From positions 37,663 through 101,662 of the forward strand of contig JALXDL010000110.1 of assembly GCA_026990385.1 (NCBI GenBank): 64,000 bases of DNA, read 5' to 3'. Source of the stretch: DRKI01 sp011051875 (GTDB lineage: Bacteria; Desulfobacterota; Desulfobulbia; Desulfobulbales; Desulfobulbaceae). The position numbers and the translations under genes are program-made. The notes under the pieces are model-generated. The model ran no database searches. It was not told the DNA's origin and saw only the letters and a list, made by a program, of their open reading frames with translations. Of the stretch, positions 34,623 to 43,759 are shown in pieces. Each line of letters starts with the position of its first letter. Position 1 is the first letter of the stretch.

Positions 34623-37007
34623 TTACTGACCCGTATACATGGACCACCGGCCCGAGGCCGGATCATACTGGTAGGTGAGCTCCAGGCGGGACGTGCGGCC
34701 GTGGCTCCGCTCGATACAGGTCATGTTGAAGATCATCCGCCCGTTTTCCTTTTTCAGGTAGGTAACCTCGGGCTTTTCCAGCTTGGACGTGGCATAGGAG
34801 GGGTAGCTCTTCCTGAAGATCTCCTTGAAGTTATCGGTGAGCCACCGGATTTTCTTCTCGAGTTCCAGTTGCGCGGTGGTGGTCTTGATCTGTTCCCTGA
34901 TATTGCCGGCAATGGAACGAAGCAGTGCATCCTGGCTGAACCTGCCGCCGGTGGCCAGGGTCAGCATCGTGCGGTAATGGGAAAGCACTCCTTCCAGGTC
35001 ACTGTTTTTCTTGGCTGCCTGCGCCTGGCTCTGTTCCTTGGCGATCCGGACCATGAGCAGGGTCTTTTCTATCTTGGCGACAGAGTCGTCCAGGTCGCCG
35101 CCGAACATTTTCCTCTGGTCGGCAAGGAGTTGCAGCGCCTTCTCGTACTGGGCGATGGTCTTGTCCCACTCCCTCTGCTCGTAGGCCCGCCTGGCTTTGG
35201 CCAGGGTCTGGTAGAGGCGTGAACTTGCCAGCAGCCGGGCCAGCTGCTCCTTCTCCCGGGAAGAGACCGCGGTCGGATCTTCCTGGATGAGTTTCTGCGC
35301 ATGCTCGAGCATTTCGATGGTCTGCTGCCACTGTGATTCGGTGAAGGCCTCCTTGGACCGGTCCAGTTCGTGGCGGAAGGAGGCGGCCTTCAGCCGTTTG
35401 TTGATCTCCTTGATCTCACCGGGGTCCGCCAGGTTCCTGGACAGCTCCAGGGCCTTGCGGTAGGTCTCGGCCGCGCTCTCCCACTCCTTGTCCTGTTCGG
35501 CCCGCTTGGCACTGATCATGGTCTGCTCGAAGCGGAGATTGTTGATGGTCTGGCGCAGGGTGGCGGCCCTGGTCTCCAGCCTGTTATCCGTGGCAAAGCG
35601 CAGGGCCTGTTCGTAGGCGGCAATGGCCTTGCTGATTCTGCCCTGTCGGATCAGGTTCTCTCCCTTGCCGCTGAGTTCCGCCAGTCGTTGGAGGGTCGCG
35701 GCCTTCTCCTCGCTGATGTATTCTCCCTGGTAGAGCACATTGCCCTTCAGTCCCTCCTGGAAGTCCCGGGAGGTGAGCAGGTCGTTGATCTCGTCTGCCA
35801 GTTGCTGTTTTTCCGAGCGCAGGATCAGGACTGACCGGAGTGCCTGCAGGGCCGTATCCGCTGTTGCCTCGGCCTGGGAAAAGTCGCGTCTCTCGAACAG
35901 TTTCCGGGTCTGCCGCCACTCTTCCCGGGCCTGGTCCAGGGCACTCCTGTCCTTGAGATAGAGGCTGCCGCCGACCCCGGCCAGGGCAATCAGGGCAAGA
36001 GCGATGAAGATGGCCCGGTAGGGCAGGGAAGGCAGGGACACCTTTTTGTCCGCAGCGGCCGGCCTGGCCGGGGCCACGGCCTGGCCGGACCTGGTCTGTT
36101 CCGTTTTCTTCTCCTTGAGGGGTGGAGGCTTGGGCTCGTCGGCCGCGGCGGGTGAAAAGGAGATGGACTGCTCGATACGGCTGCGCAGTTCGTCAACACC
36201 GGGCGAGTCGGCGACCGTGTCCTGCAGCCTGTCGATGGTCGCCAGGGCCTCTTTCAGTTTGCCCTTGTTTTCCAGCTGCTGGGCCTCGGTGTAGAGCCGG
36301 TCCGCCTCGCGCAGGGCCCTGCCGATCCGCTCCTCGATCTTCTCCCGGTCCGGTACCGCGACACTGGGCGGGATCTCCTGCAGGAGGCCGGAGGCGGCAT
36401 AGATCTTTTTCTGGTCCAGGTAGGAGAGCAGCAGTTCGGCCTGGTCATCCTCCTGGTCCGCCACCGGCCCCAGGAGGTCATCGTCTTCGAGGCCGAGGGA
36501 GGCGAAGGTGTCCTCGTCCAGGGTGTCAAAGCGTTCGCCGTCATCTTCGATGTCGGCGATCTTCAGCACATCCAGGGGCAGCTCCTCCCGGTGCTCCAGG
36601 TACCAGTCCGCAGCCTGCTGGTTGAAGGGGTCGTCAACGTTGTAGATACTGCCGCAGATCATTTCGCCGATATGGAGGGCCAGGTCGGCGAGGGAGGGCT
36701 TGTTCTGCCACTGCTCGGCGATGCGGATGGCCGCCGGATCAATGTCGGGATGAAAGATGCCGGTCAGCGGCTTGACCGTGGGCGGAAAATGGGGATAGCC
36801 GAAAGGGAGATTGATGGCAACCCGGTGCGTATCGCCGATCTCGATGGTGCCGTCGGGGTTCCTGACATATCCCCGCAGGCGGTATTCGAGTTCGTAGTGA
36901 TCCGGAGGCTGTCCCTCGGCCCGGGTGATGGAGATGCTGGGATAGAGCTCAAGGGTGTTTTTCAGTTGCTCATAATCAGCGGCAAGCTGATCGGAACCGG
37001 TAACCAT
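34623..37007 (-). CDS. E2 (ubiquitin-conjugating)-like domain protein with membrane helix and TPR-like helices
   Basis: About 794 residues from ATG 37007; the frame stays open to 37115 but that part is the dispersed repeat. Residues about 10-140 match the E2 fold: YPHFPP (71-76), FHPDI (85-89), IRIAEQW (94-100) and NVDDPFNQQAADWY (123-136). The catalytic Cys expected in the IC-L position is Arg95, so it should be a UEV-like, inactive E2. A charged, acidic stretch, a short TPR-like pair, one membrane helix (about 327-347, AIFIALALIALAGVGGSLYL) and a ~400-residue series of helical repeats follow, ending in a small beta-rich domain. No E1, JAB protease or ubiquitin-like protein is nearby. Function unknown; likely a membrane scaffold. 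Confidence 0.78.
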   Translation of the reverse strand: MVTGSDQLAADYEQLKNTLELYPSISITRAEGQPPDHYELEYRLRGYVRNPDGTIEIGDTHRVAINLPFGYPHFPPTVKPLTGIFHPDIDPAAIRIAEQWQNKPSLADLALHIGEMICGSIYNVDDPFNQQAADWYLEHREELPLDVLKIADIEDDGERFDTLDEDTFASLGLEDDDLLGPVADQEDDQAELLLSYLDQKKIYAASGLLQEIPPSVAVPDREKIEERIGRALREADRLYTEAQQLENKGKLKEALATIDRLQDTVADSPGVDELRSRIEQSISFSPAAADEPKPPPLKEKKTEQTRSGQAVAPARPAAADKKVSLPSLPYRAIFIALALIALAGVGGSLYLKDRSALDQAREEWRQTRKLFERRDFSQAEATADTALQALRSVLILRSEKQQLADEINDLLTSRDFQEGLKGNVLYQGEYISEEKAATLQRLAELSGKGENLIRQGRISKAIAAYEQALRFATDNRLETRAATLRQTINNLRFEQTMISAKRAEQDKEWESAAETYRKALELSRNLADPGEIKEINKRLKAASFRHELDRSKEAFTESQWQQTIEMLEHAQKLIQEDPTAVSSREKEQLARLLASSRLYQTLAKARRAYEQREWDKTIAQYEKALQLLADQRKMFGGDLDDSVAKIEKTLLMVRIAKEQSQAQAAKKNSDLEGVLSHYRTMLTLATGGRFSQDALLRSIAGNIREQIKTTTAQLELEKKIRWLTDNFKEIFRKSYPSYATSKLEKPEVTYLKKENGRMIFNMTCIERSHGRTSRLELTYQYDPASGRWSMYTGQ

Positions 37008-37570
37008 AGGTCTTGTAATCCGTATAAAATCGGTCGGTTGCTGGAGGCTTGCCGCGGGGCAGTCTCCGACGGGTCGCAGGGGGAGAATCGAATACCTGCA
37101 TTGAGCGATTTCCATTCTGCCCCAGGATGCGGGTCTTGTGGTGCTTTATTGTAGCCTGCCTGCCTGGAACACGACAAGGCGAAGCGGATCGGGGCATGAT
37201 GGAAATTCCGGAGGATTGCACTCATCTGCAACACAGCAAAAGGGAGACCATTCGGAATTATTGATTTTTTTTCTTTTGCAGATGGGTGAAACGCTCAATT
37301 CAGGGCATACAGGAGGCTTTCAAGTTGACCTGATACCTCCATCATGGTGTATTGTATAGTATTCTCCTGGTGGAGACAAGCTGCATTCCTTCGGGCCGTC
37401 AACAGCCTCTTTTCATCCGTTCCGCCCGCGGACGGGGTGAACCGGTCCGCAGCGGGTTCTCCGATCCTGCCGGCCTGTGACAGGGGCGCCGCATTAACGG
37501 AAACATCCACCTTTTCTACGGTCATGCCGGCAAACAGGGACGGGAACGTGGCCGCAGCCATGGACGAACA
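37008..37570. other. Intergenic region with a complete repeat copy
   Basis: About 560 bases between the leftward E2-like gene and the rightward DUF4388 gene. A complete inverted copy of the TIR element fills 37095-37304. The rest (37305-37570) is lower in GC at its start, with TTGACC (37323) and an AT-rich TATTGTATAGTATTC that could be a promoter. An open frame at 37344-37574 is not convincing. Confidence 0.6.
37095..37304 (-). repeat. Dispersed TIR element, copy E (complete, inverted)
   Basis: Plus-strand ends CCTGCATTGAGCGATTT and AAACGCTCAATTCAGG are inverted repeats. The interior, read on the minus strand, has CACCCATCTGCAAAAG, then its inverted partner TTGCAGATGAGTG, then CCCCGATCCGCTTCGCC and GTGTTCCAGG in the same order as copies A and D. 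210 bases. Confidence 0.87.
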
Positions 37571-38194
37571 ATGACAGCATCCTTCAGCGCATCCTTTGCC
37601 ATCACCGAGGTCCGCAACTGTCCTCTCTACAGGACGGAGGACAGGATCGTATTGACGGACCGGGCCGTCTCCCTGCCCATTGGCAAGCCCTCCTGTCTCA
37701 TCCTGGTCCGGGAGCTGACCGGCCTGCTCTTTGAGCTGTTGCCGCATGCGGCAACAGGGTTTGCCGCCCAGCGGGAAACGGTCTACACCTGCGGCGGCTG
37801 CACCGGCCTGGTCAAGTTCCGGCTGACGGAACCGGACGAGGAGACGGCGGAAGCCGGGGAAGCCCCAGGGGACGTGGTCATGAGCGGGCGCTTGGACGCC
37901 ATCTCGCCCGCCGAACTGCTGCAGGTCTTTCACATGCACCAGAAAACGGGCAACCTGCTGCTTGATATGGAAGGAGAATCGGCGCGGGTCACCTTTCGCG
38001 AGGGGGCCCTGCTTGCGGCCCGGTTCGGAGAGCTGGACAACCAGGAGGCCATCTATGCCATCCTTTCCCGACGCAGGGGGCACTTCCGTTTCGTGCCCGG
38101 CCTGCCAGATCCCCAGGTGAAGGCCCGTGAGCTGGGTGACTTCATGATGATTCTCATGGAGGGACTCAAGCGCCTTGACGAGGATGCGGGTTAG
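37571..38194 (+). CDS. DUF4388 (PATAN-like) domain protein
   Basis: 207 residues. The C-terminal half (about 95-200) is DUF4388: MSGRLDAISPAELLQVFHMHQKTGNLLLDMEGESARVTFREGALLAARFG, with ALLARRRGHF-like RRRGHFRFVPG. The N-terminal part has YTCGGCTGLVKF (Cys at about 74 and 77), a possible metal site. DUF4388 proteins are linked to gliding and two-component signalling in other bacteria. No clear ribosome-binding site precedes ATG 37571. The end overlaps the convergent next gene by 4 bases. Confidence 0.8.
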   Translation: MTASFSASFAITEVRNCPLYRTEDRIVLTDRAVSLPIGKPSCLILVRELTGLLFELLPHAATGFAAQRETVYTCGGCTGLVKFRLTEPDEETAEAGEAPGDVVMSGRLDAISPAELLQVFHMHQKTGNLLLDMEGESARVTFREGALLAARFGELDNQEAIYAILSRRRGHFRFVPGLPDPQVKARELGDFMMILMEGLKRLDEDAG

Positions 38195-38703
38195 GACCGG
38201 CCGGCGGTCGGGCGACGAAACCGTTCCTGCCGGCCGGCAAAGTCTGTTCCACCCTCCAGGCGGGCCCGGATCCTGATCAGCCAGCACTGTTCCGGCATGC
38301 TGACCAGCAGGCGGCGGCGTTGCGCGGTGAGCCAGTGGCAGCTCTCGTCCAGGTCATAGAAGCGGGAGTCTATACCGAAAAAGCCGTCCAGGATATGGGC
38401 GATGACATGGAGTAGTTTGCTCTGGAATCCCTGCTGCAGGGCGGCCAGGCTGGCGAGATCCTCAATGCCCTCGTGGCGCAGTTCGGCCAGCATGGCATCC
38501 AGTATCCGCCTGTTTTCGGCCGCCGCTTCCCGGGCCCGCGGCAGCAGCCGGTCATCGAGCGCGTTCATGGACCGGTTCCGGTCGATTTCCACCCGGTGGT
38601 AGTGGACCAGGGGGGTGGAATCAAGAAAGGCGAGGATCCGCCCGGCCGCGCCATCCATGTCCGGGCCGGTGGCCAGGATATCGTGCAGGAATTCTTCAGC
38701 CAT
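38191..38703 (-). CDS. Unknown cytoplasmic protein
   Basis: 170 residues, helical, no signal or membrane segment. Contains HYHRVEIDRNRSMNALDDRL and a FFGIDSRFYDLDESCHWLTAQRR stretch. No family recognised. Its ATG overlaps the stop of the HAD phosphatase gene (TGATG), so the two are coupled and may act together. Confidence 0.65.
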   Translation of the reverse strand: MAEEFLHDILATGPDMDGAAGRILAFLDSTPLVHYHRVEIDRNRSMNALDDRLLPRAREAAAENRRILDAMLAELRHEGIEDLASLAALQQGFQSKLLHVIAHILDGFFGIDSRFYDLDESCHWLTAQRRRLLVSMPEQCWLIRIRARLEGGTDFAGRQERFRRPTAGRS

Positions 38704-39338
38704 CAGGGTGCGACGGGATCGGCAAACGGCGGCAGCTCGCAGATCTCCAGGAAGCTGTTCACGTGGTAGTGTGCCTCCAGGTCGGGGTTCTTGAAGGCGA
38801 TCAGCTCCATGCCCACCGAGGCGCAGTGTTCCCGGTCCACCTCGGAATCTCCGATATAGATGGCTTCCTCCACCCGGAGGCCGAAGTGATCCAGGATCAT
38901 GTGCAGGCCGTCCGGCGCCGGCTTGGGGTGCGGCGCATCAAGGGCGGTCACCACCATCTCGAACCAGGGCCGCAGCCTGAAGATGTCCAGGATCAGGTCC
39001 ATGGTGTTGGTGCGGTTGGTGGAGATGGCCGTCCGGTAGCGCGGCCTGATGCGCTGCAGGAACTCGCGCAGGTCCGGCTCCATGGTCATGTACTTGAGAA
39101 AGGGGGTATAGTCCAGGGCCGCGCGGTAGCGGTTGACATCGTCCAGGCTGACCCGGGGGTGGTTGCGGAAGATATGGGTCACGGAATCGGTGACATTGTG
39201 GATATGGACATAGTCCACATCCTCTTCAGGCATGGGCGGGCAGGCAAAGTGCTCCAGGAGGTGGTTGTAGTAGATCCGGTTGGCCTCGCGGGAGCTGAAC
39301 ATGACCCCGTCGCAGTCGAAGATAACGAGTTTGAGCAT
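38703..39338 (-). CDS. HAD superfamily hydrolase (phosphoglycolate phosphatase-like)
   Basis: 211 residues. HAD motif I FDCDGVMF (D8, D10), an alpha-helical cap, motif II STNRT (about 100), motif III HPKPAPDG (K about 137) and motif IV IGDSEVD (about 160-165) are all intact. It probably removes phosphate from a small metabolite, such as phosphoglycolate or a sugar phosphate. Its stop overlaps the following small gene. Confidence 0.88.
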   Translation of the reverse strand: MLKLVIFDCDGVMFSSREANRIYYNHLLEHFACPPMPEEDVDYVHIHNVTDSVTHIFRNHPRVSLDDVNRYRAALDYTPFLKYMTMEPDLREFLQRIRPRYRTAISTNRTNTMDLILDIFRLRPWFEMVVTALDAPHPKPAPDGLHMILDHFGLRVEEAIYIGDSEVDREHCASVGMELIAFKNPDLEAHYHVNSFLEICELPPFADPVAP

Positions 39339-39467
39339 AGCCTTGATCAGGAGTTTGATTTGCGCCTGTGTGGCGATGACAGGGAGAAGCCTGTCTCAAC
39401 CGCTTCCCGGCCGCCGTCCGCCACCTTGACGACCTCGTGGCAGGCGCGGGGTTTGTCCCTCCCCTGT

Positions 39468-40124
39468 TCATGGACGGCCGTAGATCTCCCGGTTCAGCTC
39501 GTCAAAGAAGATCTCCATGAACCGGTGCCGCCGCCGGGCCAGTTCCCGGCCCACCGGGGTCAGCATCTGGTCGCGGACCCGGGACATCTTGACCTGGAAC
39601 TCCCGGTATGCCGTATCCTGGTTCGAGTAGGAGGCGGTCTCTGCCGGGTCCATCTCGGGGTTGTGCAGGCAGGCCCCGATCTGACCGGCAAAGAGAAAGG
39701 CCCGGCCGATACCGATGGCGCCGATGGAATCGAGCTTGTCGGCGTCAAAGAGGATCTTTGCCTCCAGGGTCTGCGGCCTGGTCAGGCCGCGGAACCGGTG
39801 CGCCCGGATACAGTGGCAGATGGCCTCGCGGTCCGGCCCGCTGAAGCCGAGCCGGCGCAGGATGTCCTGCGCCAGCTCCGCACCCCGCTCGGCGTGGCAG
39901 ACCGTGCCGCGGCTGGCCGTCTCCTCCTTCCGGCCGATGTCGTGGAGGATGGCGGCGGCGGCCAGGATGTCGAGCCGGGCCCCCATCTGTTTGCCAATGT
40001 GGAGCGCGGTCCGGTAGACCCGTTCACTGTGGTCCGGACCGTGCGACCCTCCCTCCTGCAGGCAGTACCGGGCGCTGATCGTTCTGAGTTCCGCGGTCAG
40101 TTCAGGGCCCAGGGGGTCTTCCAC
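39468..40124 (-). CDS. HD domain phosphohydrolase (YedJ-like)
   Basis: 218 residues from GTG 40124, 1 nt after the stop of the YkgJ-type gene; GAGGAG lies just upstream. The open frame begins earlier (40196) inside that gene. HD motif: H in HGPDHSERV, HD in AILHDIGR, H in VCHAERG, and D in FDADKLDSIGAIGIGRAF. Likely a phosphodiesterase or nucleotidase; substrate unknown. YkgJ and HD are translated together. Confidence 0.88.
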   Translation of the reverse strand: MEDPLGPELTAELRTISARYCLQEGGSHGPDHSERVYRTALHIGKQMGARLDILAAAAILHDIGRKEETASRGTVCHAERGAELAQDILRRLGFSGPDREAICHCIRAHRFRGLTRPQTLEAKILFDADKLDSIGAIGIGRAFLFAGQIGACLHNPEMDPAETASYSNQDTAYREFQVKMSRVRDQMLTPVGRELARRRHRFMEIFFDELNREIYGRP

Positions 40125-40125
40125 C

Positions 40126-40863
40126 CTATGTCTCCTCGGCAAAGAATTCCTGCATGAGCCAGCGGATGGCCAGCAGGAGGAGCTGTTCATCATCACCTGC
40201 CAGGCCCTGCAGCTCTGCAGGTGTCAGCGGCCGCGCCAGGGCGATGCGGCCGTCCGCCATCTCCTGCCGGAACATGTCCAGGTTGTACAGGGCCAGGATG
40301 TACTGGTCGAGCTGACGCCGGTCCGGTCGGAAGTCCCGGATCCCGGGATGCTGGAGCAGGCGGGTCACGGGATCGTTGTGGCGGAAGTAATCGTCCAGGC
40401 CCTGGTCGGCAAGGTACTGTGGCGCTGTCTGCGCACGGGGCTCGGCAAAGCCCTGGCAGTGGGGTTCCCTGACCAGGACGAACTGCTCGCTGATGGTGCC
40501 GTCGGGCTGCCGGGCGGCGCCCCGGCCCACGGGATAGGCCCGGCAGGCGGACGGCCTGTCCGCATAGACACTGCAGCCGTCGGGCCGGACAAAGACGCAG
40601 CTGGCCCGGCCGTCGTCGACCATGGTCAGGTAGCAGACCGGGAAGACCGTTTGCGGGTCATGCTCGATGATGACGTATTGCTCCAGGAACCGGCCCGAGA
40701 GCATGCCGAGGCCGTTTTTCAGGCGCAGCACGTCATAGGGTGTCAGGGCCAGGTCCAGCTCACGGCAGCACTCGGTGAAGCAGGGCACGCCGGGATGGCA
40801 GGCAAAGGTGAAGGACTCTGTGGCCTCCAGCTGCCGGAAGGTTCGGGGCAGGGTGTTGTCCAC
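40126..40863 (-). CDS. YkgJ family cysteine cluster protein
   Basis: 245 residues. N-terminal FACHPGVPCFTECCRELDLALTPYDVLRL and later CSVYADRPSACRAYPVG are the YkgJ zinc/iron-chelating cysteine pattern. Biochemical role is not established; proposed metal binding. It follows the secDF gene by 6 nt on the same strand and overlaps the HD gene region, forming a secDF-ykgJ-HD operon. Confidence 0.85.
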   Translation of the reverse strand: MDNTLPRTFRQLEATESFTFACHPGVPCFTECCRELDLALTPYDVLRLKNGLGMLSGRFLEQYVIIEHDPQTVFPVCYLTMVDDGRASCVFVRPDGCSVYADRPSACRAYPVGRGAARQPDGTISEQFVLVREPHCQGFAEPRAQTAPQYLADQGLDDYFRHNDPVTRLLQHPGIRDFRPDRRQLDQYILALYNLDMFRQEMADGRIALARPLTPAELQGLAGDDEQLLLLAIRWLMQEFFAEET

Positions 40864-40869
40864 GGCGTC

Positions 40870-43431
40870 TTACCCGCGTTTTTTGAGCGTCAGCAGGGGA
40901 CTGGCGATGAAGATGGACGAGTAGGTCCCGACAATGACACCGGTGAGCAGGGCGAACGAAAATCCGTGGATCGCCGAGCCGCCGAAGAAGAACAGGGCCA
41001 CCAGCACCAGGGCCGTGGTCAGCGAGGTGACGATGGTCCGGCCCAGGACCTGGTTGATGGACTCGTTGATGACGATTTCCAGGTCCTTGTCCCGGTCCTT
41101 CTGCATGTTCTCGCGGATGCGGTCAAAGACGACCACCGAATCGTTGAGCGAGTACCCGGCCAGAGTCAGGAGGGCGGTGACGATGAGCAGGGTGATCTCC
41201 ATGTTCATCAGCCAGCAGATGCCGAGCACCACCAGCACGTCGTGGAAAGTGGCCGCCGCTGCCGCCAGGCCGAAGCTGAAATCAAAGCGGATGGCCAGGT
41301 AGAGGAGCACGCCGATGAGCGAGATGGCAATGGCCTCGATGGCCTTGTTGCGCAGGACCTCGGAGATGGAGGATCCGATCTCGGACTGGCTCTCGAGGAC
41401 AAACCCCTTGTCCTTTTCCTCCCTGGTCAGGATCGAGGTGATCTCCTCGCCCAGGTGGCCGACGGTGTCTTCGGATTTCTTGATCTTGACGATGAGCCTG
41501 TTCTCACCGGTGACCTGCTGCAGGTCGATGGAGGGGTAGCCGTTTTTCTTGAAGGCGGCCCGCACCTCGTCCAGGCGGAAGGGCTTTTCCGCCTTGTACT
41601 GGAGCAGGGAGCCGCCGGAAAAATCCACGCCCAGGTTGGCGTCGCCGCGCAGGATTTCGACAAAGGAGAACAGGCCGACCAGGACCAGGATGGCCGAGAC
41701 CGTGAAGGCGATCTTTTTCACCCCCATGAAATCGAAGTTCGGCTGCCTGATGAAGCGCATGAACTTCAGTTCCTTCAGACGGCGGGTGGAGTAGAGCACG
41801 TCATAGGCCAGGCGGCTGCAGAAGAGCACGGCAAAGAGGTTGAAGATGATGCCCAGCGACAGGGTGATGGCGAAACCCTTGATCGGCCCGGTGCCGAACA
41901 GGAACAGGGCCAGGGCGGTGATGAGGGTGGTGACCTGGGAGTCGACGATACTCCAGAACGCCTTGTTGAAACCGGCGTCCACGCCGGACTTCACCGATTT
42001 GCCCAGGGCGAATTCCTCCCGCATCCGCTCGAAGATGAGCACGTTGGCGTCCACGGCCATACCGATGGAGAGGATGATACCGGCAATGCCGGGCAGGGTC
42101 AGGGTGGCACCGAGCATGGCCAGGCCGACAAAGAGAAACAGGATGTTGAGCAGCAGGGCAATATCGGCGATGACACCGGAGAGCCGGTAGTAGATGACCA
42201 TGAAGACCAGGACCATCAGGGCGCCGAACAGGCCCGAGGTGAGGCCTTTCTGGATGGAGTCGCGGCCCAGGCTGGCGCCCACGGTCAGGTTCTGGATGAT
42301 CTCCACCGGCGCCGGCAGGGCGCCGACCCTGAGGACAATGGCCAGGTCGGTGGCCTCCTCGTGGGTGAAACTGCCGGAGATCTGGGCCGAACCGCCCAGG
42401 ATCTTCTCCCGGATCACCGGTGCCGAGCGGACCACGTCATCCAGGACAATGGCCAGCCGCTTGCCCACGTTTTTCTCGGTGATCTGGGCAAAAACCTTGC
42501 CGCCGCGGCCCGTGAGATCAAGGCTGACATAGGGCTCGTTGAAGGTGCCGCCGATGCGGACCTGGGCGTTCTTGACCATCTCGCCGGTCATCAGGACCTG
42601 GCTGTAGAGCAGGATGGGCACCTTGCGCTCGCGGTGGGTCTTGGCATCGACGATCCGCTGGAAATAGATCTCGGTCCCCTTGGGCAGCCGGCCCTGCAGG
42701 GCCAGGTTGAGCTGTTTCCGGCTCTGCCCCCACTTCCACTGGCCGGCCTGGATGGCCTCGTTGATGAGTTTGTTCAGGTCGATGCCCGTGTCGTCGGCCA
42801 CCAGCTTGAATTCGAGCTGCGCGGTCTGGCCGATCAGGTCCATGGCCCGGTCCGGGTCCTTGACGCCGGGAAGCTGGACCACGATCTCGTCCGTGCCCTG
42901 GCGGACGATCACCGGTTCGGCCACGCCGAACTGGTCGATCCGGTTGCGGATGATCTCCAGGGACTGGCTCACCGCGTTCTTGTTGATAAAGTCGACCTCT
43001 TCCGGTTTGAGCTGCAGGGTTATCCGGGGAAAGCTGCCCTTTTCGGCCTCCACCTTGATGTCAAGGTTGGGAAAATCGTTTTTGATCACCTCGTTGACCG
43101 TCTCCACCGCGCCGGTGTTGGGCAGGGTGAAGATGATCTTTTTCGGGTCTCCCGAATCAAGCTGCACCGCGGTGATACCCTTGTCGGCCAGGCTCTCCTT
43201 CAGGTCACCCGCCGCCAGTTCCAGGGAGTTCTCCACCGCCTTGTCCAGGTCTACCCGCAGGACCAGGTGCATGCCGCCCTGGAGGTCCAGGCCCAGCTTC
43301 AATCCTTCCGGGGCCAGGTATTTCTTCCACCAGTCCGGTGCCTGTGGATAGAAAGAGGGCACCAGGGTCATGATGGAAAAGACGATAATGGTGAACAGCA
43401 GGCCGATTTTCAGTTTCAGCGTCGTATTCAT
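40870..43431 (-). CDS. secDF: Fused protein translocase subunit SecD-SecF
   Basis: 853 residues. SecD half (about 1-530): TM1, LGLDLQGGMHLVLRVD, the P1 periplasmic domain, and GMAVDANVLIFERMREE. SecF half (about 550-853): FMGVKKIAFTVSAILVLVG, VDFSGGSLLQYK, and SLNDSVVVFDRIREN. Twelve membrane helices expected. It uses the proton gradient to pull proteins out of the SecYEG channel. Most Gram-negatives have separate secD and secF; the fusion is known in some lineages. yajC is not upstream. Confidence 0.97.
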   Translation of the reverse strand: MNTTLKLKIGLLFTIIVFSIMTLVPSFYPQAPDWWKKYLAPEGLKLGLDLQGGMHLVLRVDLDKAVENSLELAAGDLKESLADKGITAVQLDSGDPKKIIFTLPNTGAVETVNEVIKNDFPNLDIKVEAEKGSFPRITLQLKPEEVDFINKNAVSQSLEIIRNRIDQFGVAEPVIVRQGTDEIVVQLPGVKDPDRAMDLIGQTAQLEFKLVADDTGIDLNKLINEAIQAGQWKWGQSRKQLNLALQGRLPKGTEIYFQRIVDAKTHRERKVPILLYSQVLMTGEMVKNAQVRIGGTFNEPYVSLDLTGRGGKVFAQITEKNVGKRLAIVLDDVVRSAPVIREKILGGSAQISGSFTHEEATDLAIVLRVGALPAPVEIIQNLTVGASLGRDSIQKGLTSGLFGALMVLVFMVIYYRLSGVIADIALLLNILFLFVGLAMLGATLTLPGIAGIILSIGMAVDANVLIFERMREEFALGKSVKSGVDAGFNKAFWSIVDSQVTTLITALALFLFGTGPIKGFAITLSLGIIFNLFAVLFCSRLAYDVLYSTRRLKELKFMRFIRQPNFDFMGVKKIAFTVSAILVLVGLFSFVEILRGDANLGVDFSGGSLLQYKAEKPFRLDEVRAAFKKNGYPSIDLQQVTGENRLIVKIKKSEDTVGHLGEEITSILTREEKDKGFVLESQSEIGSSISEVLRNKAIEAIAISLIGVLLYLAIRFDFSFGLAAAAATFHDVLVVLGICWLMNMEITLLIVTALLTLAGYSLNDSVVVFDRIRENMQKDRDKDLEIVINESINQVLGRTIVTSLTTALVLVALFFFGGSAIHGFSFALLTGVIVGTYSSIFIASPLLTLKKRG

Positions 43432-43759
43432 TGAATAGGTATACCAGACCGGTCAGAAAGATGGTTACGGACCCCCACGGCGGGCCGCCTGTCAGTCTGC
43501 CGGAGCGGAAGGAAACCGTTATTTCCGGTCCGGCGGATTTTTTTCAGTACAATCCCAAACGTCTTTTCACCGTTTGCAGATGGGAGAACATCCAATTTGG
43601 GTAAAACATGCCGATTATACGACGATACCTGGTATCATGCAATGGCCGGGTGTGCTTTTTCTCAGAAAACAGGTTACAGGGAACGGGGACCAGGGGCCGG
43701 AACTGCTGGAACGGAACTGATCACAGGGTGAATAACCCGTTGTTTTCACATCCCCGGGG
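43432..43759. other. Intergenic region with repeat fragment
   Basis: About 330 bases between larB (leftward, ends 43760) and secDF (leftward, starts 43431). It has an end fragment of the dispersed repeat (43573-43601) and a 13-base palindrome GATACCTGGTATC (43624-43636) that may be an operator. The secDF promoter should lie here; none clear. Confidence 0.5.
43573..43601 (-). repeat. Dispersed TIR element, fragment F (inverted)
   Basis: TTTGCAGATGGGAGAACATC then CAATTTGGG is a diverged reverse complement of the element's left end (CCTGAATTGAGCGTTTCACC then CATCTGCAAA). Confidence 0.55.

Noticed and set aside
37344..37574. 76-codon open frame ending in an ATGA overlap with the DUF4388 gene
   Set aside because: No ribosome-binding site and no protein-like pattern; kept only as a possible explanation for translation coupling.
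40348..43434. 1028-codon open frame on the + strand opposite secDF
   Set aside because: It mirrors secDF base for base; the product is Asp/Gly/His/Gln-rich with no domain. Long antisense frames are expected in GC-rich DNA.
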